From contig JAUILT010000028.1 in assembly GCA_030432925.1 (NCBI GenBank), positions 1-34,590 on the forward strand: a DNA stretch of 34,590 bases. The letters are read 5' to 3'. Under the pieces are notes generated by a model. That model worked only from the letters and a program-made list of their open reading frames with translations, ran no database searches and was not told where the DNA came from. This DNA is from Bdellovibrionia bacterium (lineage in GTDB: Bacteria; Bdellovibrionota; Bdellovibrionia; Bdellovibrionales; UBA1609). The position numbers were made by a program, and so were the translations under genes. This document shows, piece by piece, positions 23,406 through 31,671 of the stretch (position 1 is the first letter of the stretch; the number at the start of each line of letters is the position of its first letter).

Positions 23406-23992
23406 TGGCCATTTATGTACCTGGAAAAAGATCCAGAAAAGGCAAGGCGAAAGGGCAAAAACGAAGCGCTGTGGCAGTTTTGCAATTAACTGCCATGGTG
23501 GACATGTTTACGGTACTGGTCGTGTTTCTTCTTCAAAACTACGCAACCACTAATCAAATCCTTCCTCTTCCTGAGGCCGTAGAGCTGCCACAGGCAAAGA
23601 CTGTTAAAGAATTGAAGCCATCAAATGTTGTTGTACTGACAGATCAAGACGTGCAGTTGAACTCCACAAAAGTAGCGACATTCACGGATGTCAAAGAGGC
23701 TGAGGACTGGCTGATTGTCAATCTTGAAAAAGAGTTGAAAAAGTTGATTGAAGAAGGTGAAAAGAATAAGCAAGAATTACGCAATCAGATACAGAACGCT
23801 GTCACCGAAGCTCGAGAGGGGGAGAGAGCAGAAGATGAAATTGATGAATTCAGAAAAATTACAATTCAGGCGGATAGTAAGGTGGATTTTCTTACTGTAA
23901 AGAAAATTATGTACACAGTTACTGAGGCCGGGGTCTATGAAATCAATTTTGCTGTGATGAAAAAGCCTGAAGAGGCAAGTGAACCCCTTTAA
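23405..23992 (+). CDS. TolR/ExbD-like stator subunit 2 with coiled-coil insert
   Basis: The 195-residue product has a very basic N-terminus (GKRSRKGKAKGQKR), one membrane helix (about 26-46) with Asp33 in LTAMVDMFTVLVVFLL, and a periplasmic domain. Compared with its neighbour it carries an extra charged helical stretch (about 100-140, rich in Glu, Lys and Arg) before the final ExbD-like strand-helix unit. Two unequal ExbD partners beside one TolQ-like subunit is the Agl arrangement. This is the last gene of the operon. No clear terminator was found in the 31 bp before the convergent gene. Confidence 0.87.
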   Translation: MAIYVPGKRSRKGKAKGQKRSAVAVLQLTAMVDMFTVLVVFLLQNYATTNQILPLPEAVELPQAKTVKELKPSNVVVLTDQDVQLNSTKVATFTDVKEAEDWLIVNLEKELKKLIEEGEKNKQELRNQIQNAVTEAREGERAEDEIDEFRKITIQADSKVDFLTVKKIMYTVTEAGVYEINFAVMKKPEEASEPL

Positions 23993-24023
23993 AGTCCATT
24001 CTAAATAAGGTATAAATAGAAGA

Positions 24024-24737
24024 TCAGGCGGCCACCTTCAACTTCGAAAGCATTTCAAAACTTTTTTCTTTTACGTAGGAGATAATCTGCGACTGGGCCT
24101 CGCGATTGATTTGAGTGAACTTAAATCCAACAGTTTCAGAGTCCAGGTATCTTACCTGTGCGGAAGTGTGGATAGTGCCCCCAATTTCATCTGAGATAAT
24201 TTCTAATTTTAGGTTTAGTCCAGGAGCAAGGTCGTAGGCAAAGTTTCGTGCTCCAAAGCCACCCTCTGAAATTGAAGAGAGTTCGCCAACAATATATTGA
24301 TCTCCATGGTGAAGAACTATCTTTCCTGAAACTGGTGCTCTAGGAAAGTTTCTACGATTCACTCCAACGTTATCCATTATGTCATGAAATTCAAAAATTG
24401 GAGCCCAATTAGTCATTCCTTTGGTCCAGATCAGGGCATCGTTCGCATCTCCTTTAAGTTTCTTTAACTCCTCAACGAGATCTTTTTTGTTTAAAGGGCC
24501 TTGAGATTCACCCCTGAAAGCAAAATGCCATTTACGAGGATCTGTGGCCTTTGCAGCCTCTGCGAGGATAGAGTCATAATGATCGAGCCACCATGAATAG
24601 GGTTTCCAAACATTGAGAGCCTTTCCCCAAACCAGAACGTCAGTTGGGTACCTGTTGTCTTTGACAAGCTTTTCCACTTGCTCTCTTGTGAAGGGCCCAT
24701 CGACAATATCGTTGTTACAAATAAACCACTTTTCCAT
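24024..24737 (-). CDS. GYF-GYF-PilZ adaptor protein
   Basis: The 237-residue soluble product has two GYF_2-type domains in tandem (about 2-50: WFICNNDIVDGPFTREQ and VWGKALNVW; about 70-118: WHFAFRGESQGPL and IWTKGMTNW). A PilZ domain follows (about 127-225). The PilZ RxxxR motif is present (Arg129, Arg133), but the second motif reads SISEGG (155-160), with Ser where Asp or Asn is usual, so c-di-GMP affinity is uncertain. GYF domains bind proline-rich partners; in Myxococcus the gliding protein GltJ carries one. The gene is convergent with the Glt-like operon and divergent from lptC. No ribosome-binding site is evident. Confidence 0.85.
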   Translation of the reverse strand: MEKWFICNNDIVDGPFTREQVEKLVKDNRYPTDVLVWGKALNVWKPYSWWLDHYDSILAEAAKATDPRKWHFAFRGESQGPLNKKDLVEELKKLKGDANDALIWTKGMTNWAPIFEFHDIMDNVGVNRRNFPRAPVSGKIVLHHGDQYIVGELSSISEGGFGARNFAYDLAPGLNLKLEIISDEIGGTIHTSAQVRYLDSETVGFKFTQINREAQSQIISYVKEKSFEMLSKLKVAA

Positions 24738-24882
24738 ACGGTACTTATTCGGAATTCAAGGTATCGATCTTTAAGGAGAAGTCGAATTTTTGTCTCAATA
24801 TGAAATACCTTTGCATCTGAAAAAAATAAAAGTGGGGCAAAGGTCGAGTTTGATGTCATGGCAATATTCTGAGGTGGCTGCA

Positions 24883-24922
24883 AATCAGTTTCAAAAAACT
24901 GAAAAACTCAACAGGATCAGTA
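24883..24922 (+). repeat. Imperfect ~41-bp repeat, copy 2 (partner at 499)
   Basis: This is the second copy of the element at 499-539, in the same orientation. The perfect inverted repeat TCAGTTT/AAACTGA is kept (24885-24891 and 24896-24902), while the second palindrome is degraded. It lies between the divergent GYF-PilZ and lptC genes. The block GTTAATATTA also follows downstream (25008-25017), as it does after copy 1. Confidence 0.6.
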
Positions 24923-25005
24923 CAACCCCAAGCAGGGATTATGATACTGGTCCCCATCTAGTTACTAAAAATAAGTTCAAATGTTGCTAATTTCGTGCCA
25001 AAACT

Positions 25006-26025
25006 ATGTTAATATTAAAGAAAGGAATGGCATTGTTTTTGACCAGAGTTCTGAGGCGCTACAGTCAATGGTTTTTGCTTGTTGTGCTGATTGTTCTTAT
25101 TGTTGAAGTGGTGATTTTAGCACCAGGGACTATCAATCAGAACAGAGAAGATATGAGCGAACAACTTCAGGATCAGACAATCTCTTCTCAAGTAGAACAA
25201 TCCATGGAGGGGGTTCACCTTGTCGAAACCAGTGAAGGTGAAAAAGAGTGGGAGCTATGGGCTGATGAAGCTCTAGCCTTTAAGGCCGAGCAGCAGTGGA
25301 TGTTAGAGAACGTAAGAGCTGTTTTTTTTGGAAAAGATGGAGTGAGGTTTACAGTGACCGGAAATGAGGGGTATGTGGAACCAAAGACTAAAAACATGCA
25401 AGTGAAAGGAGATGTTGTGACCCGCTCTTCTAATGGCTATGTTTTTAAGACTGAAAAAGTCACCTATACTTCTCAGGGTAGAGCTTTATATGGTCCAGAT
25501 AAAATAGATATGGTTGGACCTAAAGACAAAAGTGGAAAGTATATGAGTCTGACTGGGGTGGGCATGAAGGCTGACCTTCAGGAGTCCACTATCGATATAT
25601 TGTCTAACGTTGTTGCAACTAAGGACTTTCAAAAAGGTCAGTTAGCCAGAATTCGCTCTCGAACAGCAACGTTCAGCGGTCGAGACAGTCGGGCTCAGTT
25701 TCATGGCAATGTTATTATTGATTATGATACCATGAGGCTGACAGGACCTGATGCGGAGTTTGATTATGACAATGAAAAAGGCATTGTCAAAAGTATGTAT
25801 GTTAAGAATGGGGTTCGTGTTAGTGATGCCGTGAAGTTTGCAACTTCTGATAACGTTCGTGTGCTTTTTGAAGAGGAAAAATTTGTTTTCAGAGGAGCCC
25901 CCAGAGTAGTTCAGAATAATGATGAGATTCGTGGTGAGGAGATTGTATTTTTGAACCGCGGGGAAACTGTGAAAGTCATAAAGGCTCGAGCCCGTGTGGA
26001 AGAGTTGAAAGAAAAAGGAAAATAG
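25006..26025 (+). CDS. lptC: LptC with LptA-like C-terminal half
   Basis: The product (up to 339 residues) starts with a short cytoplasmic tail and one membrane helix (about 21-40). The LptC-like beta-jellyroll follows (about 65-200), including [10 protein letters not shown] and [13 protein letters not shown]. The rest (about 205-335) repeats the OstA/LptA strand pattern, as in [16 protein letters not shown] and [11 protein letters not shown]. LptC links the inner-membrane LPS extractor to the LptA bridge; usual LptC is about 190 residues, so this one may supply part of the bridge itself. The true start may be the ATG at 25027, directly after AAAGAAAGGA; neither start has a well-spaced ribosome-binding site. 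It is followed by lptB. Confidence 0.82.
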   Translation: MLILKKGMALFLTRVLRRYSQWFLLVVLIVLIVEVVILAPGTINQNREDMSEQLQDQTISSQVEQSMEGVHLVETSEGEKEWELWADEALAFKAEQQWMLENVRAVFFGKDGVRFTVTGNEGYVEPKTKNMQVKGDVVTRSSNGYVFKTEKVTYTSQGRALYGPDKIDMVGPKDKSGKYMSLTGVGMKADLQESTIDILSNVVATKDFQKGQLARIRSRTATFSGRDSRAQFHGNVIIDYDTMRLTGPDAEFDYDNEKGIVKSMYVKNGVRVSDAVKFATSDNVRVLFEEEKFVFRGAPRVVQNNDEIRGEEIVFLNRGETVKVIKARARVEELKEKGK

Positions 26026-26027
26026 TG

Positions 26028-26750
26028 ATGAAAAAATTGAGCATCAAAGGTATTTCCAAACGGTTCAAGCAGCGCCAGGTTGTGAAATCTGTATCCTTTG
26101 ATGTGAATTCTGGTCAGGTGGTTGGGCTTTTGGGGCCCAATGGTGCTGGTAAAACAACATCTTTTTATATGGTGGTGGGATTGGTGCAGCCGGACTCTGG
26201 TTATGTCACTATCGATGAGAAAGACATTGGCCAGTTGCCCATGTTTCAGAGAGCCCGTCATGGTTTGAGTTATTTGCCTCAAGAGCCCAGTATTTTTCGC
26301 CGTCTTACAGTTAAGGAGAACCTCATTGTGGCTCTGGAAGCTCAAGGTTACTCCTCTTCTGAACGTGCAGAAAAGTTAGAGCAGTTATTGGATGATTTCA
26401 AAATTCAACATATCAGAGAGAGTTATGGATACTCTCTATCAGGTGGTGAAAGGCGACGTGTAGAGATTGCTCGAGCACTTGCTGGGTCACCCAGCTTCTT
26501 ACTTTTAGATGAACCCTTTGCAGGAATTGACCCCATTGCTGTAGGTGATATCCAAGAGATTATTCGTGAACTCAAGGGGCGGGGGATCGGAATATTGATT
26601 ACAGATCATAATGTCAGAGAGACTTTGGGTATTTGTGATAAGGCATACATTCTGAAAGAGGGAAAAATCGAAGTTGAAGGAACAGCTCATGAGATTGCCA
26701 CCTCAGATGTTGCTAGAAAATTTTATCTCGGTGAGAACTTCAAGCTTTAA
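26028..26750 (+). CDS. lptB: LPS export ABC transporter ATP-binding protein
   Basis: The ATG at 26028 was preferred to the GTG at 26025 because AAGGA is eight to nine bases upstream. The 240-residue product has Walker A GPNGAGKT (about 37-44), the Q-loop region LPQEPSIFR, signature LSGGERRR (about 138-145), Walker [13 protein letters not shown] and the switch His in ITDHNVRE. The wording of these motifs is characteristic of LptB, which drives LPS extraction from the inner membrane with LptF and LptG, not present here. lptC precedes it and rpoN follows after 14 bp, an order widespread in proteobacteria. Confidence 0.96.
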   Translation: MKKLSIKGISKRFKQRQVVKSVSFDVNSGQVVGLLGPNGAGKTTSFYMVVGLVQPDSGYVTIDEKDIGQLPMFQRARHGLSYLPQEPSIFRRLTVKENLIVALEAQGYSSSERAEKLEQLLDDFKIQHIRESYGYSLSGGERRRVEIARALAGSPSFLLLDEPFAGIDPIAVGDIQEIIRELKGRGIGILITDHNVRETLGICDKAYILKEGKIEVEGTAHEIATSDVARKFYLGENFKL

Positions 26751-26764
26751 AGGGAGTCAGTGGA

Positions 26765-28204
26765 ATGGCTATGCAACTTAAGACCAGTCTAAAACTTTCA
26801 CAACAGTTGAGAATGACGCCTCAACTTCAACAGGCAATCAAATTATTACAGCTGTCCCGTCTAGAGCTGGAAACAGCTGTTCGTAAGGAAATTCTCGAAA
26901 ACCCTGTTCTTGAGGAGGTTCAAGATACAGCGGAGGCGGAGGAAGAGGCCACTAAAAGTGAAAGGCAAGCCTCTGAAGAAAAAATAGATCCCGAAAGCAA
27001 TAGTGATCCAGACCCACGCTCTCAGGAGGAGTTTGAGTGGGAGAGCTATGTGGAGCAGTCTCAAAAGCCTCCTCAGTCCATGGGGAGTGGTAACGAAGAG
27101 ATCATGAACTATGAGAATATCATCTCAGCCTCCCAGACCTTAAATGATCATCTGACTTGGCAGGCGAGTTTGGCCGGCTTCAACGATGAAGAAGAGGCTA
27201 TCGTTCATCTCCTGATTAGCTATATTGATGATGATGGCTATATCAAAGTGGATCTTAGTCAGGTGGCCGAAGATGAAGATATTGATGTCAAAGAACTCGA
27301 GGAGATGCTGCCGTTCATTCATGAGTTTGACCCCGCAGGTGTGGGAGCTAGAAACTTAAAAGAGTGCTTGTTAATTCAGGCGAAGCATTTACAAGAAGAC
27401 ACCAATGATCTGGTGTTTCTGATCAATAATCACCTCAAGGACCTGGAGAAGAAAAATTATCCTGGAATTGCCAAGGCTATGGAACTGGATATTGAGAGCG
27501 TGATTGATATGTGCAAGATTATTTATTCCATGGATCCTAAGCCGGGACGGGCGTTCATGTCTAATGACACCCAGTTTGTGACTCCTGATGTTTATGTTTA
27601 TAAAGTGGGTGATGAGTACATGGTGTCCCTCAATGAGGATGGATTACCTCGGTTGCGTATTTCCAATTTGTACAAAAATATTCTCAAAGGCGACCAGGTC
27701 TCCTCGGAAAAAACCCATGAATACATTCAGGACAAACTGCGGTCTGCTGTATGGTTGATTAAATCTATCCACCAGAGACAAAGAACTATTTATAAGGTAA
27801 CAGAGAGTATTGTTAAACATCAGAGAAAGTTCTTTGATCAGGGCCCGGCCTTTATCAAGCCCATGATTTTGAGAGACATTGCCAACGACATTGGCATGCA
27901 CGAGTCCACGGTCTCCAGGGTAACAACGAATAAGTATGTTCATACGCCACGAGGCATTTTTGAGTTAAAATATTTTTTCAACTCGGGGATCAGTAAAACT
28001 GACGGAGATTCCTTGGCCAGTGAGTCCGTCAAACTTAAAATTAAGCAGTTGGTTTCTGAAGAGGATTCCAAAAACCCCCTGTCGGATCAAAAAATTGTCG
28101 AAGCACTTAAGAAAGACGGCATCAAGATCGCACGAAGAACAGTGGCTAAGTACAGGGACGTTTTAAAGATTTTACCCTCTAGCAAAAGAAAAAAATATTT
28201 CTGA
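26765..28204 (+). CDS. rpoN: RNA polymerase sigma-54 factor
   Basis: The 479-residue product has region I with Gln/Leu repeats (about 3-45: LKLSQQLRMTPQLQQAIKLL), an acidic linker (about 52-95), the core-binding part (about 115-260), the central helix-turn-helix (about 360-385: MHESTVSRVTTNKY) and the RpoN box ARRTVAKYRD (about 454-463) that reads the -24 element. It directs transcription that needs ATP-using activators such as the FHA protein at 6639-7916. AAAGGGAG precedes the start. It follows lptB by 14 bp. Confidence 0.97.
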   Translation: MAMQLKTSLKLSQQLRMTPQLQQAIKLLQLSRLELETAVRKEILENPVLEEVQDTAEAEEEATKSERQASEEKIDPESNSDPDPRSQEEFEWESYVEQSQKPPQSMGSGNEEIMNYENIISASQTLNDHLTWQASLAGFNDEEEAIVHLLISYIDDDGYIKVDLSQVAEDEDIDVKELEEMLPFIHEFDPAGVGARNLKECLLIQAKHLQEDTNDLVFLINNHLKDLEKKNYPGIAKAMELDIESVIDMCKIIYSMDPKPGRAFMSNDTQFVTPDVYVYKVGDEYMVSLNEDGLPRLRISNLYKNILKGDQVSSEKTHEYIQDKLRSAVWLIKSIHQRQRTIYKVTESIVKHQRKFFDQGPAFIKPMILRDIANDIGMHESTVSRVTTNKYVHTPRGIFELKYFFNSGISKTDGDSLASESVKLKIKQLVSEEDSKNPLSDQKIVEALKKDGIKIARRTVAKYRDVLKILPSSKRKKYF

Positions 28205-28210
28205 TAAGTA

Positions 28211-28225
28211 ATACCGAATCGGTAT
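28211..28225. repeat. Palindrome after rpoN
   Basis: ATACCGA-A-TCGGTAT is a perfect 7-bp inverted repeat about one central base, between the convergent rpoN and lipoprotein genes. It can form a small hairpin, but neither strand has a T run after it, so it is at best a weak two-way terminator. Confidence 0.35.
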
Positions 28226-28233
28226 AAAGAGGG

Positions 28234-29532
28234 TTAGTACACGACTTGAGGGTGCCAGTACCGTCGCTCAACAGCATTTGGAGTACTTGTATCGTAGGTG
28301 CTGCCTGTTGCGTTGAATAAAATATCGTCCCAGTCATAGAAGTCATTGCAATCGTCACCATACGCCGATTCAAACTCACAGGCGGACCCTTCAGAGCCAC
28401 GAATATCAGGATCTCCCAGCGTTCCCAGTGAAGTTTCATAGCTGACCCATTGGAGATAAGTATTCCACTCTCTAAGATAGATATTAATTTGATGTTTAAC
28501 TTCGCCTCCACGATTCATACAAGTCAGAGTATAGGGGGCCCTTGTGTTAAAGCCAGTCATCGAGGTGCCATCGAGATCATCTATTGGGTTAAACGCATAG
28601 GGAACATTACTCACAGTTGCCGAAACGTAACCTGAATGGCTGTGTGGATTCCCCGTCGTATTGTAGTGGTTGGTTCCATACTGAAAAGCACTGGCCATGT
28701 TGGCGGCATTGGACAGAATCGGAATGACATCATTGATTCCTTTATCAAGCACATATTGAATTTTATTTTTTGGAACTCCATCTTCATCCTTGAGTGACCA
28801 AGAGGTCACTACAGAGCCCCCAATACAGTTACCAACTTGACCACCCCACTCTAGGTCATTGACAACTGTAATGTCCTCTGCAGTTCCATCATCATCGGTA
28901 TCTATTTCTGTTGTTAGAGAGTAGGTTCCAAGACAGCAATTGGGAAAACTGTCGTTTCGTGAGCTGTGGTTGTACTCACAAATAGGACCGGCATCCCCCA
29001 TCCCTGAAATCTCTTCAGCAGCCGCACAAGTTGTACCTGTTCCATTTTGAACAGTTCTACACCCACCGTCACCAGAGGCATCAATATCTTTAATGGCTCC
29101 TTCGGAACTTTTTTCGATAGTGACCGCGCTAGGGCCGTAGCCTGTCGAGAAGTTCCAGTGCCAACTGGGAGATATGACTACGTATTCGCAAGAGCCTTTT
29201 GGAACATTGTATTGGATATTTACTGGATGAACGTAATTGTCCAACTCGAGGATATCAATTGTACAGTCCATAGCAGACGTACTTAGAGTGACAGAGCCTG
29301 CAATGGAGCAGGAAGTGCCATACTCTCCAGTTTTATAAACCTTTGGCGTGAATAAACCTTCTCTTTTAGCAACGTTGATATAAAAATCGTCAGAGACTTG
29401 CCCAACTTCATCACCTCCGCCACCCCCAGGTGCTGAGGAGGGGAGTGAGGCGCTGTTACCAGACCCTTGGCCACACCCATTCAGAGTTGTTGCGATAATA
29501 ACCAACGTTAGGGATTTTAAAACGAAACTCAT
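28234..29532 (-). CDS. Cys-rich lipoprotein of unknown function, 432 aa
   Basis: The start at 29532 (MSFVLKSL) was chosen because AAGGAG lies six bases upstream; a start at 29550 would overlap that site. The lipobox is LNGC with a Gln-Gly-Ser linker and a run of five Gly after it. The mature chain has many Cys (for example NCCLG and DDCNDF), probably disulfide-bonded, and an Asp-rich loop DTDDDGTAEDI that could bind calcium. It is rich in Thr, Ser, Tyr and Asn and looks extracellular. The C-terminal half ends YWHPQVVY. I recognise no family. It interrupts the common rpoN-hpf order on the opposite strand. Confidence 0.75.
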   Translation of the reverse strand: MSFVLKSLTLVIIATTLNGCGQGSGNSASLPSSAPGGGGGDEVGQVSDDFYINVAKREGLFTPKVYKTGEYGTSCSIAGSVTLSTSAMDCTIDILELDNYVHPVNIQYNVPKGSCEYVVISPSWHWNFSTGYGPSAVTIEKSSEGAIKDIDASGDGGCRTVQNGTGTTCAAAEEISGMGDAGPICEYNHSSRNDSFPNCCLGTYSLTTEIDTDDDGTAEDITVVNDLEWGGQVGNCIGGSVVTSWSLKDEDGVPKNKIQYVLDKGINDVIPILSNAANMASAFQYGTNHYNTTGNPHSHSGYVSATVSNVPYAFNPIDDLDGTSMTGFNTRAPYTLTCMNRGGEVKHQINIYLREWNTYLQWVSYETSLGTLGDPDIRGSEGSACEFESAYGDDCNDFYDWDDILFNATGSTYDTSTPNAVERRYWHPQVVY

Positions 29533-29636
29533 TCTTCGCTCCTTCATCACTTTTCAAATCGGGACAAGTGGTTACAACATTTATGTGTTGTTGGGAAAAC
29601 TGGATAAAGGAAGGGAGAGTGCAGGGCTGCTTCAAT

Positions 29637-29665
29637 TTGAGAATTTGCTAAACTCCCCCTGTAAC
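29637..29665 (+). promoter_or_regulatory. Candidate sigma-70 promoter of hpf
   Basis: TTGAGA (29637-29642) and TGTAAC (29660-29665) are separated by 17 bp and match the consensus boxes at five and four of six positions. This would give a leader of about 48 bases before hpf. Confidence 0.4.
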
Positions 29666-29719
29666 TCACCTTTAGTCTTGCCGATAGGAACTTGCAACGC
29701 AAAGAAGGGAGTGGGATCT

Positions 29720-30067
29720 ATGCACCTCAAACTCAATTTCAAAAAGATGAAGAGCTCACAGAAGTTGACCTCTTATATTGAAAACCGTTTTGAAAAGCTC
29801 CGTAAATATGAAATGAAACCTGTTCAATGCGCCGTGACCCTGTGTGTCGAGGGCGACTCTAAAGTGGTGGATATACACGCCGTTGGAGAGCAAAAAACGT
29901 TTCATGCCCAAGGGGTGTCATTTAATTTTTTTGAGTCTATTGACCTTGCCGTGGACCGCCTGGCCCGGCAAATGATGAAAAAGAAGTCCAAGGTTCAGAA
30001 TCACAGGTGCTATGAGCGCTCTCATCAAGGTAAGATGGATCGGCTCAATGAAGCTCTCTGGAGCTAG
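29720..30067 (+). CDS. hpf: Ribosome hibernation promoting factor, short form
   Basis: The ATG at 29720 was chosen because AAGGGAG precedes it with an eight-base gap; the long upstream frame has no coding character. The 115-residue product opens MHLKLNFKKMKSSQKLTSYIENRFEKL (split here: MHLKLNFKKM, then SYIENRFEKLRKY), the first strand and helix of the HPF/RaiA fold. The second helix is FESIDLAVDRLARQMMKKKSK. It lacks the C-terminal dimerisation domain of long HPF. It blocks the decoding centre in idle ribosomes. It lies near rpoN, its usual neighbour, but across a minus-strand gene. Confidence 0.88.
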   Translation: MHLKLNFKKMKSSQKLTSYIENRFEKLRKYEMKPVQCAVTLCVEGDSKVVDIHAVGEQKTFHAQGVSFNFFESIDLAVDRLARQMMKKKSKVQNHRCYERSHQGKMDRLNEALWS

Positions 30068-30136
30068 AGACTTCAAGAGGCCATGAGGAGCATAAGGAGG
30101 TGGCCTGAAGGCCAGCCAAGCTTGTTGACCGCAATC

Positions 30137-30178
30137 AGTCCCCTTGTTAAAACCGGACTCTGAATTTCTGATAAGGGG
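30137..30178 (+). promoter_or_regulatory. Structured metK leader that can hide the ribosome-binding site
   Basis: CCCCTTGTTA (30140-30149) can pair with TGATAAGGGG (30169-30178) over ten base pairs, two of them G-U, with a 19-base loop. The right arm includes AAGGGG (30173-30178), the ribosome-binding site of metK. A competing stem, AGTCC (30137-30141) with GGACT (30155-30159), would break this one. Upstream, TGGCC-TGAA-GGCCA (30101-30114) forms another hairpin. This resembles a translational switch; no known SAM-riboswitch core was identified. Confidence 0.45.
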
Positions 30179-30186
30179 TCTGTTGA

Positions 30187-31350
30187 ATGAAAGATTATCT
30201 CTTTACAAGTGAATCCGTTTCCGAAGGTCATCCCGATAAAATGGCCGATCAGATCAGCGATGCCGTGTTGGATGCATTACTCGCTCAGGATCCCAAGTCT
30301 CGGGTGGCTTGTGAGACCATGATCTCTACAGGGTTTGTCACCCTTGCCGGAGAAATCTCAACAAATACCTATGTGGACATGCCTGAGATCGTTCGTGAAA
30401 CAGTTAAAAATATCGGTTATGACAGCAGCGATAAGGGCTTTGATTATCAGTCTTGTGCTGTTTTTACATCTATAGATCGTCAGTCACCAGATATTGCTAT
30501 GGGGGTGGATGAGTCCAGCGAAAAAATGCAGGGAGCCGGTGACCAGGGAATCATGTTTGGCTACGCTGTCAATGAAACGCCGGAGCTCATGCCTATGACT
30601 ATTGCCTGGTCCCACAAGTTGGTTGAAGAGCTGGCAAAAATGAGAAAGTCTGGCAAGGCTGATTTTCTTCGTCCAGACTCGAAAAGTCAGGTAACAGTAG
30701 AGTACAAAGAGGGAAAAGCCAGTCGTATTGATGCTGTGGTTTTGTCTACTCAGCACTCTCCTGAAATGGCTCAGGATCAAATTCAGGCCTTCGTGATAGA
30801 AGAACTTTTTCAAAAGGTTTTGCCTAAAAATATGTTAGATGCCAACACCAAGTTTCACGTCAATCCTACAGGACGATTTGTTATCGGAGGCCCTCAGGGA
30901 GACTGTGGATTGACTGGACGAAAAATCATTGTGGACACTTATGGTGGGCACGGGGCTCACGGGGGAGGAGCTTTTTCTGGAAAGGATCCATCTAAAGTGG
31001 ACCGCTCAGCAGCCTATGCGTCTCGGCATGTAGCTAAAAATATTGTGGCAGCAGGGTTGGCAGATCAGTGTCTTGTTCAACTGGCTTATGCCATTGGAGT
31101 TGCTGAGCCAGTTTCTATTATGGTTAACGATTATGGTACGTCTAAGGTGTCTCCTGAAATCTTGAGTAAAGCGGTTCGTCAGGTATGGGACTTGACCCCT
31201 AGGGGAATTGTTGAGGAGTTTGATCTTCTCAAGCCCCGCTACAAGAAAACCGCGGCCTACGGTCATTTTGGTCGAGAAGAAGCGGAGTTCACTTGGGAAA
31301 AAGTCAACAAGGTGGAGCAGTTAAAGGACGTTATAAAAACTTTGGGTTGA
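30187..31350 (+). CDS. metK: S-adenosylmethionine synthetase
   Basis: The 387-residue product makes SAM from methionine and ATP. Signatures in order: [20 protein letters not shown] (ATP and metal binding, about 9-28), [12 protein letters not shown] (about 116-127), and [20 protein letters not shown] (about 258-277). All three are intact and the length is typical. AAGGGG lies eight bases before the ATG and can be paired away in the leader. A ribbon-helix-helix gene starts 87 bp after the stop. Confidence 0.97.
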   Translation: MKDYLFTSESVSEGHPDKMADQISDAVLDALLAQDPKSRVACETMISTGFVTLAGEISTNTYVDMPEIVRETVKNIGYDSSDKGFDYQSCAVFTSIDRQSPDIAMGVDESSEKMQGAGDQGIMFGYAVNETPELMPMTIAWSHKLVEELAKMRKSGKADFLRPDSKSQVTVEYKEGKASRIDAVVLSTQHSPEMAQDQIQAFVIEELFQKVLPKNMLDANTKFHVNPTGRFVIGGPQGDCGLTGRKIIVDTYGGHGAHGGGAFSGKDPSKVDRSAAYASRHVAKNIVAAGLADQCLVQLAYAIGVAEPVSIMVNDYGTSKVSPEILSKAVRQVWDLTPRGIVEEFDLLKPRYKKTAAYGHFGREEAEFTWEKVNKVEQLKDVIKTLG

Positions 31351-31437
31351 AGCAATGAGGGCTCCTTTTTACTATTTTACGCCTTGCGCAGAGTGGAACC
31401 TATTGCAACCTATGGCAGCCTCATGTACCTGTTGCCT

Positions 31438-31653
31438 ATGGGAAAGAAAGTAGCGACCACCGTTTATATCACAGAGAAGCAGCAGAACCTTTTAAAAGAG
31501 CTGAACGAAAGGTCCAAGGTGCCCATTGCTGAGTATATTCGGCAGGGTATTGATCTTGTTCTTGATAAATACTCAGAAATGCTGCCGGGTCAGATGGATT
31601 TGCCGCTGGGAAAAAAATCCCGTAATACGCAAGAGCAACACGCAGAATTGTAG
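31438..31653 (+). CDS. Ribbon-helix-helix DNA-binding protein, 71 aa
   Basis: The ATG at 31438 gives MGKKVATTVYITEKQQ, a proper start for the beta strand of a ribbon-helix-helix; upstream in-frame starts add unrelated residues. The strand TTVYI is followed by helix 1 (QQNLLKELNERS) and helix 2 (IAEYIRQGIDLVLDKY), as in CopG/MetJ-type regulators. A polar tail follows. There is no good ribosome-binding site. It lies between metK and lepA, 18 bp before lepA; a role in controlling these neighbours is possible but unproven. Confidence 0.75.
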   Translation: MGKKVATTVYITEKQQNLLKELNERSKVPIAEYIRQGIDLVLDKYSEMLPGQMDLPLGKKSRNTQEQHAEL

Positions 31654-31671
31654 AAGGTAAAGTTCAAGATC

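Noticed and set aside
29585-29719. N-terminal extension of hpf
   Set aside because: The extra 45 residues resemble no HPF, while a strong ribosome-binding site marks the start at 29720.
30067-30186. metK leader as a classical SAM-I riboswitch
   Set aside because: There is a GGAGG..GGCC..GGCCA stretch that is faintly similar, but the conserved core and pseudoknot pieces are not visible; only a generic regulatory leader is reported.
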